From contig NC_060232.1 in the NCBI RefSeq assembly GCF_021155775.2, positions 35,517,089-35,581,088 on the forward strand: a DNA stretch of 64,000 nucleotides, given 5' to 3'. The notes under the pieces are model-generated. The model was not told the origin of the DNA, did no database searches, and saw only the letters and a program-made list of their open reading frames with translations. Positions 12,693 through 25,741 of the stretch are shown one piece after another (position 1 is the stretch's first letter; every line of letters starts with the position of its first letter). The translations under genes and the position numbers were made by a program. The stretch is from Neodiprion pinetum. Lineage: Eukaryota > Arthropoda > Insecta > Hymenoptera > Diprionidae.

Positions 12693-15600
12693 GTGAGAGA
12701 TAAATCTTCTTTAATTAACCTTCGTTAGTTGTAATTTCAACGATCTATATATCCGACGTACAGTCCGAACAAAAATTTCTCTCTATCTCTGAACAGAGAC
12801 TCCGGAACTGCGACTGGAAGTCAATCAAATGGAATCCGATTGAAACAATATCGCTTTTACGCGGCGGCGGCATAATTTAAGCCTATGTGAATTTCAATTA
12901 ACAGACAGCCATATTACTAACTATTTTATGTAAATCACACGATTGCGTTAGTTTCTCAACACAAAATACATGTAGCAATCATTCTTTATCAATTAATTAA
13001 AAGTCCGTTTTTTCTAAAATATAAGTTACCGGCAAGTGAACCTTCGTTATAGTTAAAATCCTCAGTTTCGAATCTTTTATTCGTAGTACTTGAAGAGGGA
13101 TTCTTTTGTTGTAATTGAAACCGATCACTGGTTGAGTATAACTTGGTAAAACTTGATCCTCTCATTCCATTTGTAGAATAAATTCTTCGCCCAGACTGTA
13201 CGCCTGATAGAACCTCAAAGGTCGGAGATTGCTCAGGCAAAATTCGGCTATAACCCTTCACCCCCAACCCCAAAGGCGCATTAACGCCGGTGTATCCCTT
13301 TTAATTTGATCACTCAATTACCCCCGAGTCGCGGCTCGCCGGCTCTCTAAGCTGCTTCCATAGTAATAATTGGGCTTAATTAGACACTTCGGGATGCCGA
13401 ATCGGCTCGAACCGCGAACTCCGATCCCTCTCTCTAACTATGTCCGTGCCAGTTTGTCAGTGTGCGTGTGGCTCGCTACTGACGTCTTAATTTCTGGCTA
13501 ATGACCGAGGACCGCTAGACGATCGAGTGTAAGGTATCGCCATTGACGAGTGTCGATAATCGCCTCTCAATTTATTCTTCGGAGTGCGTGATTCCCTCCG
13601 GTTCATCCTCTTCGAACGAGGTGTCCGTATTTTTTGCCGGATGACAGAAACGCCATCTTTCTTTTGCCAGAGACCGGATCGCTTTGGCTCGAGTTGTCAT
13701 CGCCGTTGTTCACCCGAACGACAAGTCATCCGGATGACAAAAGTCACCACTCCGCTGAATCTCTTGTATATTTATGAACCTGTACACTCGCTTTGTAGAG
13801 AGTGAGAGAGAGGAACGGAAAGGATAGGAAAGGAAAGGAAAGGAAAGGAAAGGAAAGGTATATAGTGTATTCTCCACCGCTCAGACTAATGGTAAATATA
13901 TCACAAGAACGAACAAGCCCGCTGCGTGTGCCCACGATATTTCTTTTTTTCGTTGTAATCGCTCGTTTCACCTCTGGAAATATGATGGAAAATTGGACAC
14001 TGCGTGACAGCGGATTAAAATCGAATATACGTCTTTGGCGAAGATGTGAGAAATCGTTTTCCCTATATCGGATCAATTTTCTTCGTTACCGCAGATCTGC
14101 ACTTTGAGAAATTCAAGATTCTTCTTCGATCGTTCGAAGACATAACTGTAAATAAAATAATTCGAAGTACCGAATGCTGGAGAATCGATCAGCACCTTAA
14201 AACCGGTATCTGAAAAATTTTCGACTTAAAGCCTAAAGATTAATTATATCTCACATTTCGAGTGTTCGATTATCAACAACTTGCCGTTTAGAACCTTTGG
14301 TAATCTCATAACTGACGAAAGAAGGTTAATTTTTTTTTTTTCTTCAACACGCTACACGCGTTACTTTGGTTTATTTCTTTAAAAAAAGTGAGAGTTTCTT
14401 GAACCTGTACACGTATCCTCTGACGAGAATGAAGTGACCGAAAAAACGCAACTCACAGCTGAGAGGTTGAGGGGAAAAACGAATAAGGCGGCGGAGGGCC
14501 TTAAACTCGATAGTAGATTGCCTTAGTAATGGGTATTGTCTCGGGCGTTATCGGCAGTGAGAGATTCATCTCTGGGGTCAAGACGTTTCACTCTCCCCGA
14601 GGCGTCGCGGCGTCGTGGCGTATACATATATCGGTACGGATATACCTTGTATACCTGCAGTGAACGCGTGTCCGAGCCTCGTCACACCGAGTCAAAATCA
14701 AATGTCGATCCTTATTAGTCAGCTCCTCTTGGAAGGCTCCACACCCTTCGTTCCGCATTATCGGCCGCGTAAACGTCACGGAATACCCTGCAGTTTACGT
14801 GAAAAAATATTGCTAAAGTTTCTCTCTGTAATTCTTTTTCATTGGTTTCGTTTTGTTCATCTCTCAACATGTTTTTCCAAATTGCTGCCAGGATTTATTC
14901 TAGTTGAGAAATAATTCACGAGGAAGTTCGTAAGTCGCGGGTTCGAATCTTGCATGTAAAAACAACTGTCGCATAATTTGTATCAAACATTTGTTTCATT
15001 CTTGTGCAAAAACTTCGCACTGTCTGAATTCGTGTATCGTTAAACAACGTGCACTTGAAATCTTGACTTACTAATGACATCGTATGGAGAATAAATAATA
15101 TGCCTGAGTGTTATACCTGTACATATCTGTAAAAAGATGTCAACTATTCGCCTCGGTCATTGTCTCGGATAAAAAACGCACGCGGTCTATTCAACCGTGG
15201 TTTGATTAAGGACATTGTGATCGAGAACACTTGCCTTCTCACTTTATACGGTACAAAGGTCTCTGGCAACGAAATTATCCGGTGCCCGACTTTTCTTATA
15301 TATCTATACGCAGAGCCATGTCGGTCCGTGACAACTCGTTACAAAGATAAACTACATTGCGATAACGAATTAATTGGTATGAGACGTCGTTTCAGTCCGA
15401 CCTTGGAATTTGTACTCGCGGCGAATGAAACTTCAAGATAGGATCATTTACATGTCTCTGCAGCAGAGAGGGATGCACGAAATTCATGAAAATTCAATCG
15501 TGTTAATGATTTTTAATTGTTTCAATTACATCGAAGCGAAAGCGTTTCCAAATCACAAAAAATTCTTCAGGCACAAAACTTTACTGCTTGACGCATTGAA

Positions 15601-18600
15601 TATTATCTACCGCGACGAACGATTATAACAGGAAAAATTTCTTCGCCTCGACGTTCTTTCCAAATTTTGTGACGCCTGCAGGGTTGCGATGAGGTCAAAA
15701 TTGAGACAAGGAGAGATTAAAGCGTGCGACTGACTAGGTGGTCTTCGTAGTTTGACGGAGTCGTGAGCGAAGCGGTGAAGTTAGGATTGAATATTAATAC
15801 GGCGGCGAAGCGAATTACCACGTCAAAACAAATTGCCTGCAAATTGACTTAGCGTTGCATCGCCGGCTACTATACGGCCATTTTACTGCTTTGATAATGA
15901 CTGACTCGGCCCGCCTGCAGAGAATATTCATCGTATTTCACTTAACGATATCCGCACCGGTATAATGGACCGGTTAGTATGAAAACGGAGAATCGATAAC
16001 CGGGATACGGAGTATAAAATATAGGAATATAGCTGCGTTTCCGGGATTCAGATACACTTGGGCGAAAGAATTGGCCCACACCGACCTTCCGTCCTGCGCA
16101 TTACGACATCATATATATATAGCATCGTTGGGTAATAATTACGGTACCAAGGTAAGTGAGGCTGCAGCTATGCGGCGTATAAAATTTCTGTTAAAATCAA
16201 GAAATTAGAAAGAAGATATCCGAAGGTGGAGCCGAGACACGGAGGAATATCGATGGGCGCGACGTGAGGGACGAGACGCGATCCAATTACCCACGCTTAA
16301 ATATATTCCGGGGCTTTAAATCCATCCTCGAAATGTAGCCGTGGTCCATCCGAATTCTCTTCCCATGGATATCGGTATCGACTTGGAACCCTCGCTTCTC
16401 TCCCTCTTCCTCTCTGCCTCTCTATCGATCTTCGATTCGGGCCCATCGGTTATCACCGCGTCGCAACTCACCGTCCCTGATCCCTGATCCGTGATCCATG
16501 ATCTGTCTGTTGGCGGTAATGCGCGCGTACGCATACGAGAGGGACACGAGACACTAGATCTGATTTCACACCTTCGGGCAAAAAGAAACCCGCTTCATTC
16601 TTTGACTCTTTGAAGCGTACGTTTTTCCTTGCAGCCAAATTCCTTGAAAAACGATATTATATGGGTTCTCGAAAAATGGGGTCATATCTGAGAAATTTTC
16701 AAAATCCAAAAGCTGTATATTGGTCCAATTTTGCGCACCGGCAACTTTGAATTTCTTGGAAGAAATTTCTGAGATTCTTTAAAACAACTTGTCGCACACT
16801 CGTCTCGATAAAACTCCGTATCTAAATTACTTGCACCAGTTGTGTTTTGAGGATGAATTTTGACCTCGAGGTATAACTGTCAAGGAAGATCGCATCAGCC
16901 TTCGAAACTGAATAAGAGATCTTAGGAAGCCAGGGACGCGTCGATTAATGAAGTTTTCCGAGTACGAACAGTGCTGGGTCTAATGGGTAAAAAATTACAC
17001 GTATTAATCTAAATTACGATTTTCTCCTCTCGCGCCCTGTCGGAGGTCGAGAAGGTCCGTACAGTCCAGAGACTGTCAGATTACAGGCGAGCGGAAGCCT
17101 CATCCATCACGGTGCCTCTCGAGCGACGCGAGCACAGAGAATGCGATCTTTCAAAACGTTTCAGAGTCTCTCGCACCTCCGCAGTTCGAGCCGCGGGCCT
17201 CTTTTCGAGTCCTGTTGCTGCGAGGCGTCGCAGTGTCACTTGAATGCTCTTCACACGGCGACCGAGACGTCGTACAAATCGTTGTCGGAAAAGAAATTTC
17301 TCCGGTATTATTGTCGGTCCCTGTGCACGTAATGGGGGAATTTTGCTCCGGAAAAGACGGCGTCTCTCGCTTCTCAGAGGAGAGACAAAACCTGCGCTCC
17401 GAAACGATCGAGAAGCCTCAAGGGCAAGGACCGACTTCACGGTCGTCACCAGCGAGCTTTCGTGTAATGAGCGTCGAAGCGATTCGTCGGAAAGACTAAT
17501 TTCACCCGGGTATAGATCATCTCGGGCACCTTCGCTCGGCTTACGACAGTCTTCTGCATCAACTCATCGACGAATATTGACTCTGACACTTACGCCGCGT
17601 GAAATCTCCTCGCTAAATTCAATCTCAACGGTATGAAATAAACTGGTGTCGGACCTCCCGCTGCGCTCGGCAGTACTACCGATCATCGCGGTTCGTATAC
17701 CTTGGCGTATTTATATTACGACCATAAAAATGAGCCACCCTGCTTAACCAGCGTATCGGCTACCGCGGATAATCAACCGCGAAATGAAGATGTTAACGAT
17801 TGATTTCAAAGATTCGACCCTGACTATATATATATCATTATAATATCTATGTACTCGTTTTGTAGTATTACTCAATATTTTTCTCACATTTTTCTTAAAT
17901 TGAAATTCAAATTTCTACACGTTCCCGCGCTTTTCCAGTGCGAGCTGCCATTTGCTGCAGGTCGATGACGTCACGCCGAGACAGCGCCTCTTACGGACAT
18001 TTTTGGTACGATGAAATACCGTGAAGGTTACGCGGAGGAATTTCGAACCGTGCTTCGAAGCGATTTTTATTTGTGGATTTCAACGGTCGAAACTCTACAA
18101 GCATACACCGTACTTGAAAAGCACTAATCCCAGGTTCGTTTTACAGCCCCGTATATAACCTCGCAGCTTACCTTAGCATAACCGTGGGTTCTCGTCGTTT
18201 TTTTTTTTTTCGTCATCATGATCGTCATAATCTTAATCTTCTTTTCTTTTCTTCATCTTTTTCTTTTTCTCCCATTGTAATAACCTCACGTACTTTCCGG
18301 CGGTGAGTTCTCCCGAGGTTCGTCCCTTCTCGAGGTCGTTTCATGGGCGCAATAAAAGGAGTAAAAACACCTAGAGCCGCGGTTATATTTGAAAATGGTG
18401 TTTAGTCTTAAGCTAGACAATAGAGCTGGCTGGCACCTCGCGTTCCGGTGGTTAATAGATTGTCTAAAGATAATTGATTTAAGGTCCCGAGGGGTAAACC
18501 GTTCCCATGGGTTTGGGCACGGGGCCGCCTTCGTGGACTGGATGGGCGTAACGAACCATAACTGCGCCATCACCATCAGGCATTTGTTTCCTTCCATTAA

Positions 18601-20135
18601 CTCGTCCGTAAAGAACGAACGTGCGAAGCATGGAAGCGCGATGCAAAAAGACTCTGGAATCTCGCTCCCTGCGGAACTCCGATTACCGGGACTCCGATTC
18701 TTCCGTCGAGATTTTGTGGCGGTTGAAAGATTGCAGGGCGCAATTTACCGCGTGAGAAAAGAAATATCGAAAACTGGAAAAGGGAACAAAGGGAGGATCA
18801 CGTGACCGCGGTGACGTCACTGCGCAAATCACAACCTCCTGGATGATCGGGAATTCGTGGATAATTGATCGCCATTTTGAATTCCGTATAGACAATGGAA
18901 GGGAGGGATTTAGGCGGGAAAAAAACTTGGGACAAAGACGTTGTTTCTTTATACAGACAAGTTATACAGGTACACGTATATTCCGGGTTTGGTATCCGAA
19001 GTCGGCGTGATCCGGTGACGACGACGACGACGCGGTGAACGGCAAACTTTCGGCAAATATCCAATTAAAATAACCGCGCGGTGGTCGGGAGATCAGACGA
19101 GATCTTTGCGGTCCGGGTTAAAACCGAGGATAACGAGCCGCGGGAAAACAAAAGGCTGCAGTCGAGTTGCAGCGCGCGTTGCTAAATAAATATATATAAA
19201 TAAATAAATATATAAATAACAAATCTCCCGGGGACGCGCAGAAACAAAGCGTCATTAAAATAGCTCTATAGGCCTGCGGGCTGGAGGGTTTATATACGGG
19301 TAGCGGCGTCTCGTCCGCCATTTTGGATCCCTAAGAAAAATCGCTAGGAACGAACGATCGACGCGCGCCTGCGAATAATCTTGCCGTTTCCAAGCTCACA
19401 CAGCTCTACAGGAATCCGAAAAATCGAAACGCGGCAGAAAATAAAATACACATCGCGAGTTATTTCAGCGTGTAAAGAATTTTCTTCGGGACTAGAACCG
19501 CACCGCTTCGCTTTACAGGGAATATAAGTAGCCGCGTTGGGAATTACTCTTTGTCCAGGTATCCCGAGGGCTCGCCGCGTTACGTCGACTCGAAGCTGTT
19601 TACGCGCATACGATGCATCTACAGGTATACATACATATAACGTTACACACTTGGACCGCACTTTTGCCCGAGATTCCGCGCGCCTCGAACCCGAGAGATG
19701 CGCGCAAGAAGTTGCGGCAATTTACAATCTCATATCTGGGAACCCTCCTCGAGCCGTGGGACTTGCGGCGGTATAAAGCACGCAAGCAGGCACGCATACA
19801 CGCGCCAAGGGATGTCCAGCCTTGTGAAATATGTCTTTATTAGCGAGGAATGCGCTTCAAGAAGTTTCTGGTATTTAGTTACCTACGATCTCTCTCCGCT
19901 CCCGCAGCCCTCGCTGCGTAACGACGACTTATCGTAACGTTTTTACGTGTTGTTTTCATCTTGCGCGTATGATTCTGTGGGGTATTTTTTCTCACCAAGT
20001 ATTCGTCGTCCCGCAAACAGCGGACTAAGACATACCCTTTGGTGAATTTCACCTACTCCCAATGTACCTTCGAATGACTTACTTTTAATTACGACGGACG
20101 TTACGATGTGCCGATAGTGATAATCGTAACGTATA
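12693..20135. other. Intron 1, first part: no gene recognised
   Basis: Apart from the GGAAA microsatellite near 13.83 kb I see no gene-like signal. GC-richer patches around 17.1-17.6 kb are open on both strands (up to 130 codons plus, 122 minus) but carry no family motif. CGCCATTTT motifs occur near 18869 and 19317; they resemble Pho/YY1 sites but are short. One B-box-like string near 14939 is dealt with among the rejected items. Confidence 0.55.
13812..13859. repeat. (GGAAA)n microsatellite
   Basis: About nine tandem five-base units; the first few are imperfect and the last six are perfect. The open frames on both strands here are translations of the repeat. Confidence 0.9.
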
Positions 20136-20484
20136 AGGGGGCATCCATTAATCACGTGAGACTCACGAGGGGGGGGGAGGGGGAGGAGGGGTGCTTGAAA
20201 ATATCACGATTGATCACACGGGGGGAGGGAGGGGTCTCGGGCAATATCACGTGTATTTTTTGGTGCATTTTTTCCAAAGACACCGAGTATATTCAGAGAT
20301 TTTTATTGGTTTTATCACATTTTTAACCCGTGCACGCGAGTAATCGATCGGCGAGAAAAATCACGTGATAACGGGCAAGGGGGGGGGGGGGGGGGTTCAC
20401 CAAAACCTCATGTGTGACCACGGAGGGAGAGGGGGGAGTCTAAAATTGATTATAAAGGCAGCACGTGATTAATGAATGCTCCCT
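20136..20484. mobile_element. Non-autonomous TIR DNA element (MITE) with four CACGTG palindromes
   Basis: The two ends are inverted copies of about 23 bases: left AGGGGGCATCCATTAATCAC..., right the complement of AGGGAGCATTCATTAATCAC.... They differ at two positions. A TA dinucleotide flanks each end, which fits a TA target-site duplication. The interior is 349 bases with no coding capacity, and holds G-rich runs (17 G at 20379-20395) each near a TCAC/CACGTG motif. CACGTG occurs at 20153, 20249, 20362 and 20462, the outer two inside the inverted repeats. The superfamily is not assigned; a TA duplication occurs in Tc1/mariner and some other groups. Confidence 0.75.
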
Positions 20485-23400
20485 TAATACAACGGTAGAA
20501 AAAATCATTGTTTCAGCTCAGAATCGCGAGCGTCGAATTCCTCACTTTTCATTTGCCAATCACTTTCCTGAAGGAGTTTGACCAACCAATGAAAAACTGG
20601 AGTAGGTGCTTTGCTGCTTCGATGCACTTTGTTATTCCGTTTGATTCGCAGTGACTCCACAAAAATATATTCCAATTATCGACTACATGCCTACGAGTTT
20701 GTTCCCAAATTTGATTGTCGGAGATTATAACCAAAATCGTTGATGAAAAACTTCTTGGATATAATCGCGCGAATAACTTTTTTGAAAATGTGAAGCTGGA
20801 TTTTATAACTCGCGAAAAATTGAGCTGACTATCTTGACTTTTCCGCGAACGATATCCGTGCAATTTACCGCAACATCAGGAGCATCTGGTTTCCGCAAAA
20901 GTCTAGGAACTAGGTGCTAAAAAGGGAAGCTATAATGTATTCAAATAGCGCGACGGCTAACCGCGTCGACACGGTCCGTACCAATTAGGAATTGTTAAGC
21001 ATGGCAGTCCGCCAAGGATAATAACTGTAATCTTTGCTTAAACTATTAACCTTCATTACAATTACGAGCTGTTCCGCGATCGTTGGAAACCAGAAGCTCC
21101 CGCAGCCTCAACAAACCGCAACCTAAATCTAATTAACTTTAATTCCGTCTAATTTGATCAACGGGCTTTCATCGCGTCGATCGGAAAAGCCGATTCTCAA
21201 CTCTCAACTGGTAGCTTCAACAAGGACGTTGATTCAACGCGCTTCAAAAACGGATGATCCGCTTAAAAACCACAAAATTTCGCAAACGCATCGACACTTA
21301 TTCGACAGCTGACTAATTTCGCAGCAAGGGAGTCTTTAAGACCCCGGAAATGGATCCCAACATGCGCGAAGGATCGTATCTGAGATCTTGAGGCGCCAGG
21401 GGTAACATTTTCACCACCTTTTCTTGTCGCCTAGTATCGTCGGGGTGGGATTTTCTCGCACCGAGTAGGTGATACCTGCGACCCTATCGAAGATCAGATC
21501 CCAAAGACAAGCCGAAATCCCGGGGCGTCTTTCGCCCTCTGATATTTTAGCTCCACCCGAGAATTCTCTGCTAAAAGCTTCTGCGTGTCGGTCTGAACCG
21601 ATCCGTCGGCTGTTGATCGCAGTAAATAATTCCGGTCGCGTCTCGGCGTCGGTTTCAAACCGTAATTTGCCCCCGCAGACGGCTTCGTCTGTTCCATGTT
21701 ATTTCCTCAATTTTTCAGCTCCATCATCGCGATAGCGATCCGTCTCTCCAAATCGCCAAAATTCCTGTTTGGCACTGAATAATTTCACGCTGGAGCAATT
21801 CTGATCACTACATAGCTCGGCGTATGTTACAAATCATCGGTACCGATTGTTATACACAGAGAGAAATTTTTAGTTCCGGTTACCGCTCAGTCCTTAGCTA
21901 TTTTCATTTTTTACCACAATCGAAAAATATAGTTCTCGGTGGAAAATGAAGATTAGTTTTCTAGCTGTTACCAGAAAGTCTGGTATCCGTTACTACTCTT
22001 TCTCATTACGATCGCTGTTACTATATTTTCTAGCAACTGTTGCGAAAATTTAACGCTTGTGCAACGATAAGTCAACGTCGAAGCCTTATTTGACTAAAAA
22101 AGTAGAGTAAACCTCAAAAACTGATTTTGCGTTGCGATTATCGAAAAAGGATCGACAATAGCGCAAAATGGTTACGCGTACCTCGTTTTTCGTAATTCCA
22201 ACAATATTCAAACAGTTTTTTTAACGATACCTGTTTTACTCAATTTTTCTAGTATATACGTAACAAATGAAATTTTTTCTCAGTATACTTTCTCGAATAC
22301 TCACGCAGAGAACTGATACCGAAGTATTTTGGCCGCATGCGCCAATTGTCCAAGTTTTCCCCGCGAGCCTGAGGCCGGGTTGACTTTCCATCCTTTCCAC
22401 AGCCTCTTCTCAGTCGGACGCCTCGACCGGCTTCAAACGATCTTTCGCTCTCACGGCGTCCTTCTCTCTCTCTTCTCCGAGTGTCCGTGCCCCAGAATGG
22501 CCTCAGCGATTCTCAGCTTGAACGGCGTCTCGACGCCACGGCGCCGCCGGTTTTCTCGGGATCACGGGTTGAGGACCTGCGGACAATATCGTAGGTAGGC
22601 GTGAAGGTTTTATCAGTACAATTAGTAACACCTCTGCGCTATACCTGGGACCCGAAACTATCTTTCGCTCGAAATGCTGGAGACTCGAGAAATGATTGAG
22701 TTCCGCCCACGACTCGGACAGCAGCTTCACCTACTATAATCCAATCTATGTACCTACACGGATATGATATACCGGTACCCAAACTCAAATTCACTTCGCA
22801 CCGTACCGTCGTTTGATATTAGTCAATATGTGAGAGGCTGTTGTACGATAAAACGTTTCACGTACCTGGACCAGATGTTTTCTTCTTCTTTTTTTGTTAA
22901 ATTTATTTATTACCGCGACTTTGTTGCGAAATATAGGAGCAGAGCAAGAAGTGATGAAAGATATTTCTGAAAACTATACGTATACATATATATGTGCATA
23001 TGAATAATCACCGTTATTATACACGTCAGCACTGATTAGCCTCTGATATACTCGATTTTATATCTCTCAATTATAAACTCATACGCATGGTCAAAATTGA
23101 GGAGCTGAAAGATACGGAGAATAGAATCGATTTTAGTAGATTTTTACACGTATTGCTCGATATCAATAACCTTATCACTGAACATTGAGGGTGTGCAGAA
23201 AAAATACTAGGTACATCGAATTTTTTTAAGCTTTTCAAGACCTGTTCAAAAATGACCGGTAATTTGACAAACTTCTGATTTCTACTTTTTTTTTTAAATC
23301 CACACTGATAAATATCAAGGAAATTCAAGTAAAACTTCCACAAAATGCGCTACATCATCAACAATTTGAGTTCGTGCAAATTTAACTCCATATTATATTG

Positions 23401-24105
23401 AACTTTGGTATAAAATTTTCAAGAACTTACACGAACTTAAAGACAGTGGAATATTTTGCGCATCGATGCAAGAAAAAAAAAACAACGTTGTTCATGAATT
23501 AAATAATCGGTCGCACTCGACACGCTGAGATTCAGCTGCTAATCAGAATCCTACAAAAAAAAAGAATGTAAAACGATTCTCGCTGCTCAAAATCAGAATT
23601 TCCCCGCTTCCTCGCGTACTTGGCTTCGGGTATATAACGCGTTAAATCGCGGATGCATGCAGAGCGAAGTACGCGAAACGAGACCGTTGGACAAAGCAGC
23701 ACTTTCCTGAAAAGGTCGTAAATTTTGGAGTTAACTCAGCGCGTGACCCTCGTGCGAAAACCTGAGGGCCTCTTCGCGTCTGAGCTGAAAATTTGTAGGA
23801 GCAGATTCCCTGATTTTCTCCCGCTATCTAAATCTGCCTTACATAAAGCGACTCGCTTAGCCTGGAGGAGGAGATCGCACGCCGAAATGTCGGACCTGTG
23901 CGACCCGCGTCTTTATTTTATGCCTGGACGCAGACACTGCGCGATCTCTCGCGAGTTGCTAAAAATTATTATCATACTTATTGTCATTTCGTTTTTTGCT
24001 TTTTTTTTCGAATTTTTTTTTCCAACTCCCTGTCTCCTTTTCTTGCAACATCGCATTGCTCGGATGCGCTGTCGCGTTTCAGACGGAAAATACAGCGGAA
24101 CTTAA
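20485..24105. other. Intron 1 between mobile elements: no gene recognised
   Basis: Apart from the CACTG-ended MITE at 21855-22285, this stretch has no recognisable gene or RNA. Sequence around 22.3-22.6 kb is GC-richer, with an 89-codon plus-strand frame that shows no family motif. Confidence 0.55.
21855..22285. mobile_element. CACTG-ended MITE, copy 1
   Basis: About 430 bases that closely match 60919-61347 over their whole length in the same orientation. The ends are inverted copies of CACTGAGAGAAATTT with small changes here (CACAG at the left, CAGTA at the right). The flanking dinucleotide is TA on both sides, consistent with a 2-bp target duplication. There is no coding capacity. CACT(A/G) termini with 2-3 bp duplications are typical of the CACTA/EnSpm superfamily, so a CACTA-like MITE is the best guess. 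Being full length at two places with different flanks shows a dispersed mobile family. Confidence 0.8.
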
Positions 24106-25407
24106 GGGGGGGGTAAGGTATTAAATTTTTTTTTTTTTCAATTTTTTTTTATTTTTCTAATTGATTGCACAATATGTCAAGAATATTGTGTTAAAATTTC
24201 AAGTCGATTGAAGCAAAATTGAGGAAGTTATGACTAAGCGTCCGTTGCTCCGGGATGAGGTTTTATACCTGACCGACAGTTACGCGACGCGCTCACCCGG
24301 CCCAATTAAAACCAAACGGGTCTGTTCAGGTAGAGTCAAGAATATTCGAGGCATGGTATATACATCAGTTAAACACTGTACGCCGTGCTGAGCAGTAACA
24401 AGTGACGCTAAAATTTTGACTCTGTTTTCCTTCAATTCGTACATCGAAAGTGTTACTTTGTTATCGTTCGTGTTCGTACATCGAAAAATGCCCCGAAAAA
24501 TTAGCCAAAGTCTGTCAGTGGCACCGCTACAATCGTTGAAATTGCAGCTCATGTAGCTGCATGTACTTTCAATGAAGGTTCTTTTGCCTTGCTGGCCTTT
24601 ATGCAAGAGATGCACATCCCGACAGGGCCAAGTTCTCACGAATGGGCACGACAAGCTGACGAGTTGCGAATTAGTAGAGCAGAGGAGCAAGCAGCGCGTG
24701 ACAGTAAAGAAGAAAGAGTTTTGCGTAGACAAATGCAAAAAGATGCTCTAGACCATCTTGATGGAAGCCTTTTGCTCTACGGACCTGGCATCGACGACTC
24801 TGTGGGAGTATAGAAAAATTATCGAATTTTATGTTGAATTTTTCAGTACGCAAAACTCTAAAGCGTTTTTCTGAGACTTGTCATTTTTGGAGTCCGTGCC
24901 CACCATAACTAAAAATCTACTGGACGAATCGTTTTGAAATTTTGCACAGTGTTTTTTCACATTATTCACCAGGTATTGTCGGGAGCTTTTTTTTTTTTTT
25001 CAATAATTATCAATTTTACAACAACAAATTAGACGTTTTTTTTAGCGAAAATCTGGTTTTTGGCTTCCAAGTGCTACGAAAAATCGAAAAATCGAAAAAA
25101 AAAAAAATCCTCCCGTGAATACCTCGACAAACATCTCCTTTAACAAATGCATTTTGATTTTTTCGTTTCACATGATTTGGTTGCGAGTTATGATGGGCAC
25201 CGCAAAACAACTTTTTCTCGAGGCGCCTCCGGAGATTCATCGTCAGTCGCTCAATTTTTGATATTTTGCAATGAAAATTTAGGGAAATATTATTCAAATG
25301 TTACATTATCATGTATGGATTGCCTGAATAAACTAACACCATCTGTATTGCCAAAAAAAAATCTTAAAAACATGCTTTTTTTTCACCGAATTAACCTTAC
25401 CCCCCCC
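24106..25407 (+). mobile_element. Kolobok-like DNA transposon remnant, TTAA-flanked
   Basis: A 1,302-bp element starts GGGGGGGGTAAGGT and ends with the exact inverted copy. TTAA lies directly outside each end (24102-24105 and 25408-25411). Beyond the first 14 bases the ends stay similar but drift. The interior carries a plus-strand fragment that looks like the C-terminus of a transposase (see 24505-24813). TTAA duplications are made by piggyBac and Kolobok elements; the FNEG-containing protein tail recalls the Kolobok/Mutator-like transposase group, so Kolobok is preferred. The element is too short and too broken to be autonomous. Confidence 0.75.
24505..24813 (+). pseudogene. Transposase C-terminal fragment (Kolobok/Mutator-like)
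   Basis: An open frame of 102 codons lies between TAG (24502) and TAG (24811), with no good start near its beginning; the first ATG is at 24589 or later. It contains PKSVSG, then TFNEGSFALLAFMQEM, then a charged helical tail with RQADELRISRAEEQAARD. That order (a Pro-Lys-Ser patch, an F-N-E/D-G motif followed by a hydrophobic helix, then a K/R/E-rich tail) matches what I recall of the end of the transposases found as many uncharacterised animal proteins of the Kolobok/Mutator-like type. The catalytic core is missing, so this is a relic inside a deleted element. The family call is from memory of motif layout, not from a search. Confidence 0.55.
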
Positions 25408-25716
25408 TTAACAAGCTGATGACTATCGGCGCTCAGTGTTTCACATGGGTCATTTATGAATCAGTGACTCGTACCGTGAGAGCTGACACGGGAAACGCTG
25501 CACATTCCCAGTTTTTACTAAGGCCTGGCTTTTTATTTTTCATACTTGTCAAAATATTTTTTTGTACACTTTTTTTTTTATTTCAACTTCTTCTCCGATG
25601 ACGCAAGTTTTCGCGCGACGTCACTCGCGGGTATTTTTCATTTCTCAAACTGGAGTCTTCTTGATTCCGTCGGGTTTGCATTTTCAATTACCCGGTTTTT
25701 AATCGCTGCGGTCGCA

Positions 25717-25741
25717 TTTTTTTTTTTTTTTTTTTTTTTTT
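25717..25741. repeat. Poly-T run (25 T)
   Basis: This is an uninterrupted homopolymer. It could be the A-tail of a minus-strand retrocopy, but no recognisable retrocopy lies next to it. Confidence 0.9.

Noticed and set aside
14895..14960. B-box-like string GGTTCGAATCT with a wobble-paired T arm
   Set aside because: No matching A box at the right distance and no tRNA-like acceptor pairing. It is probably chance.
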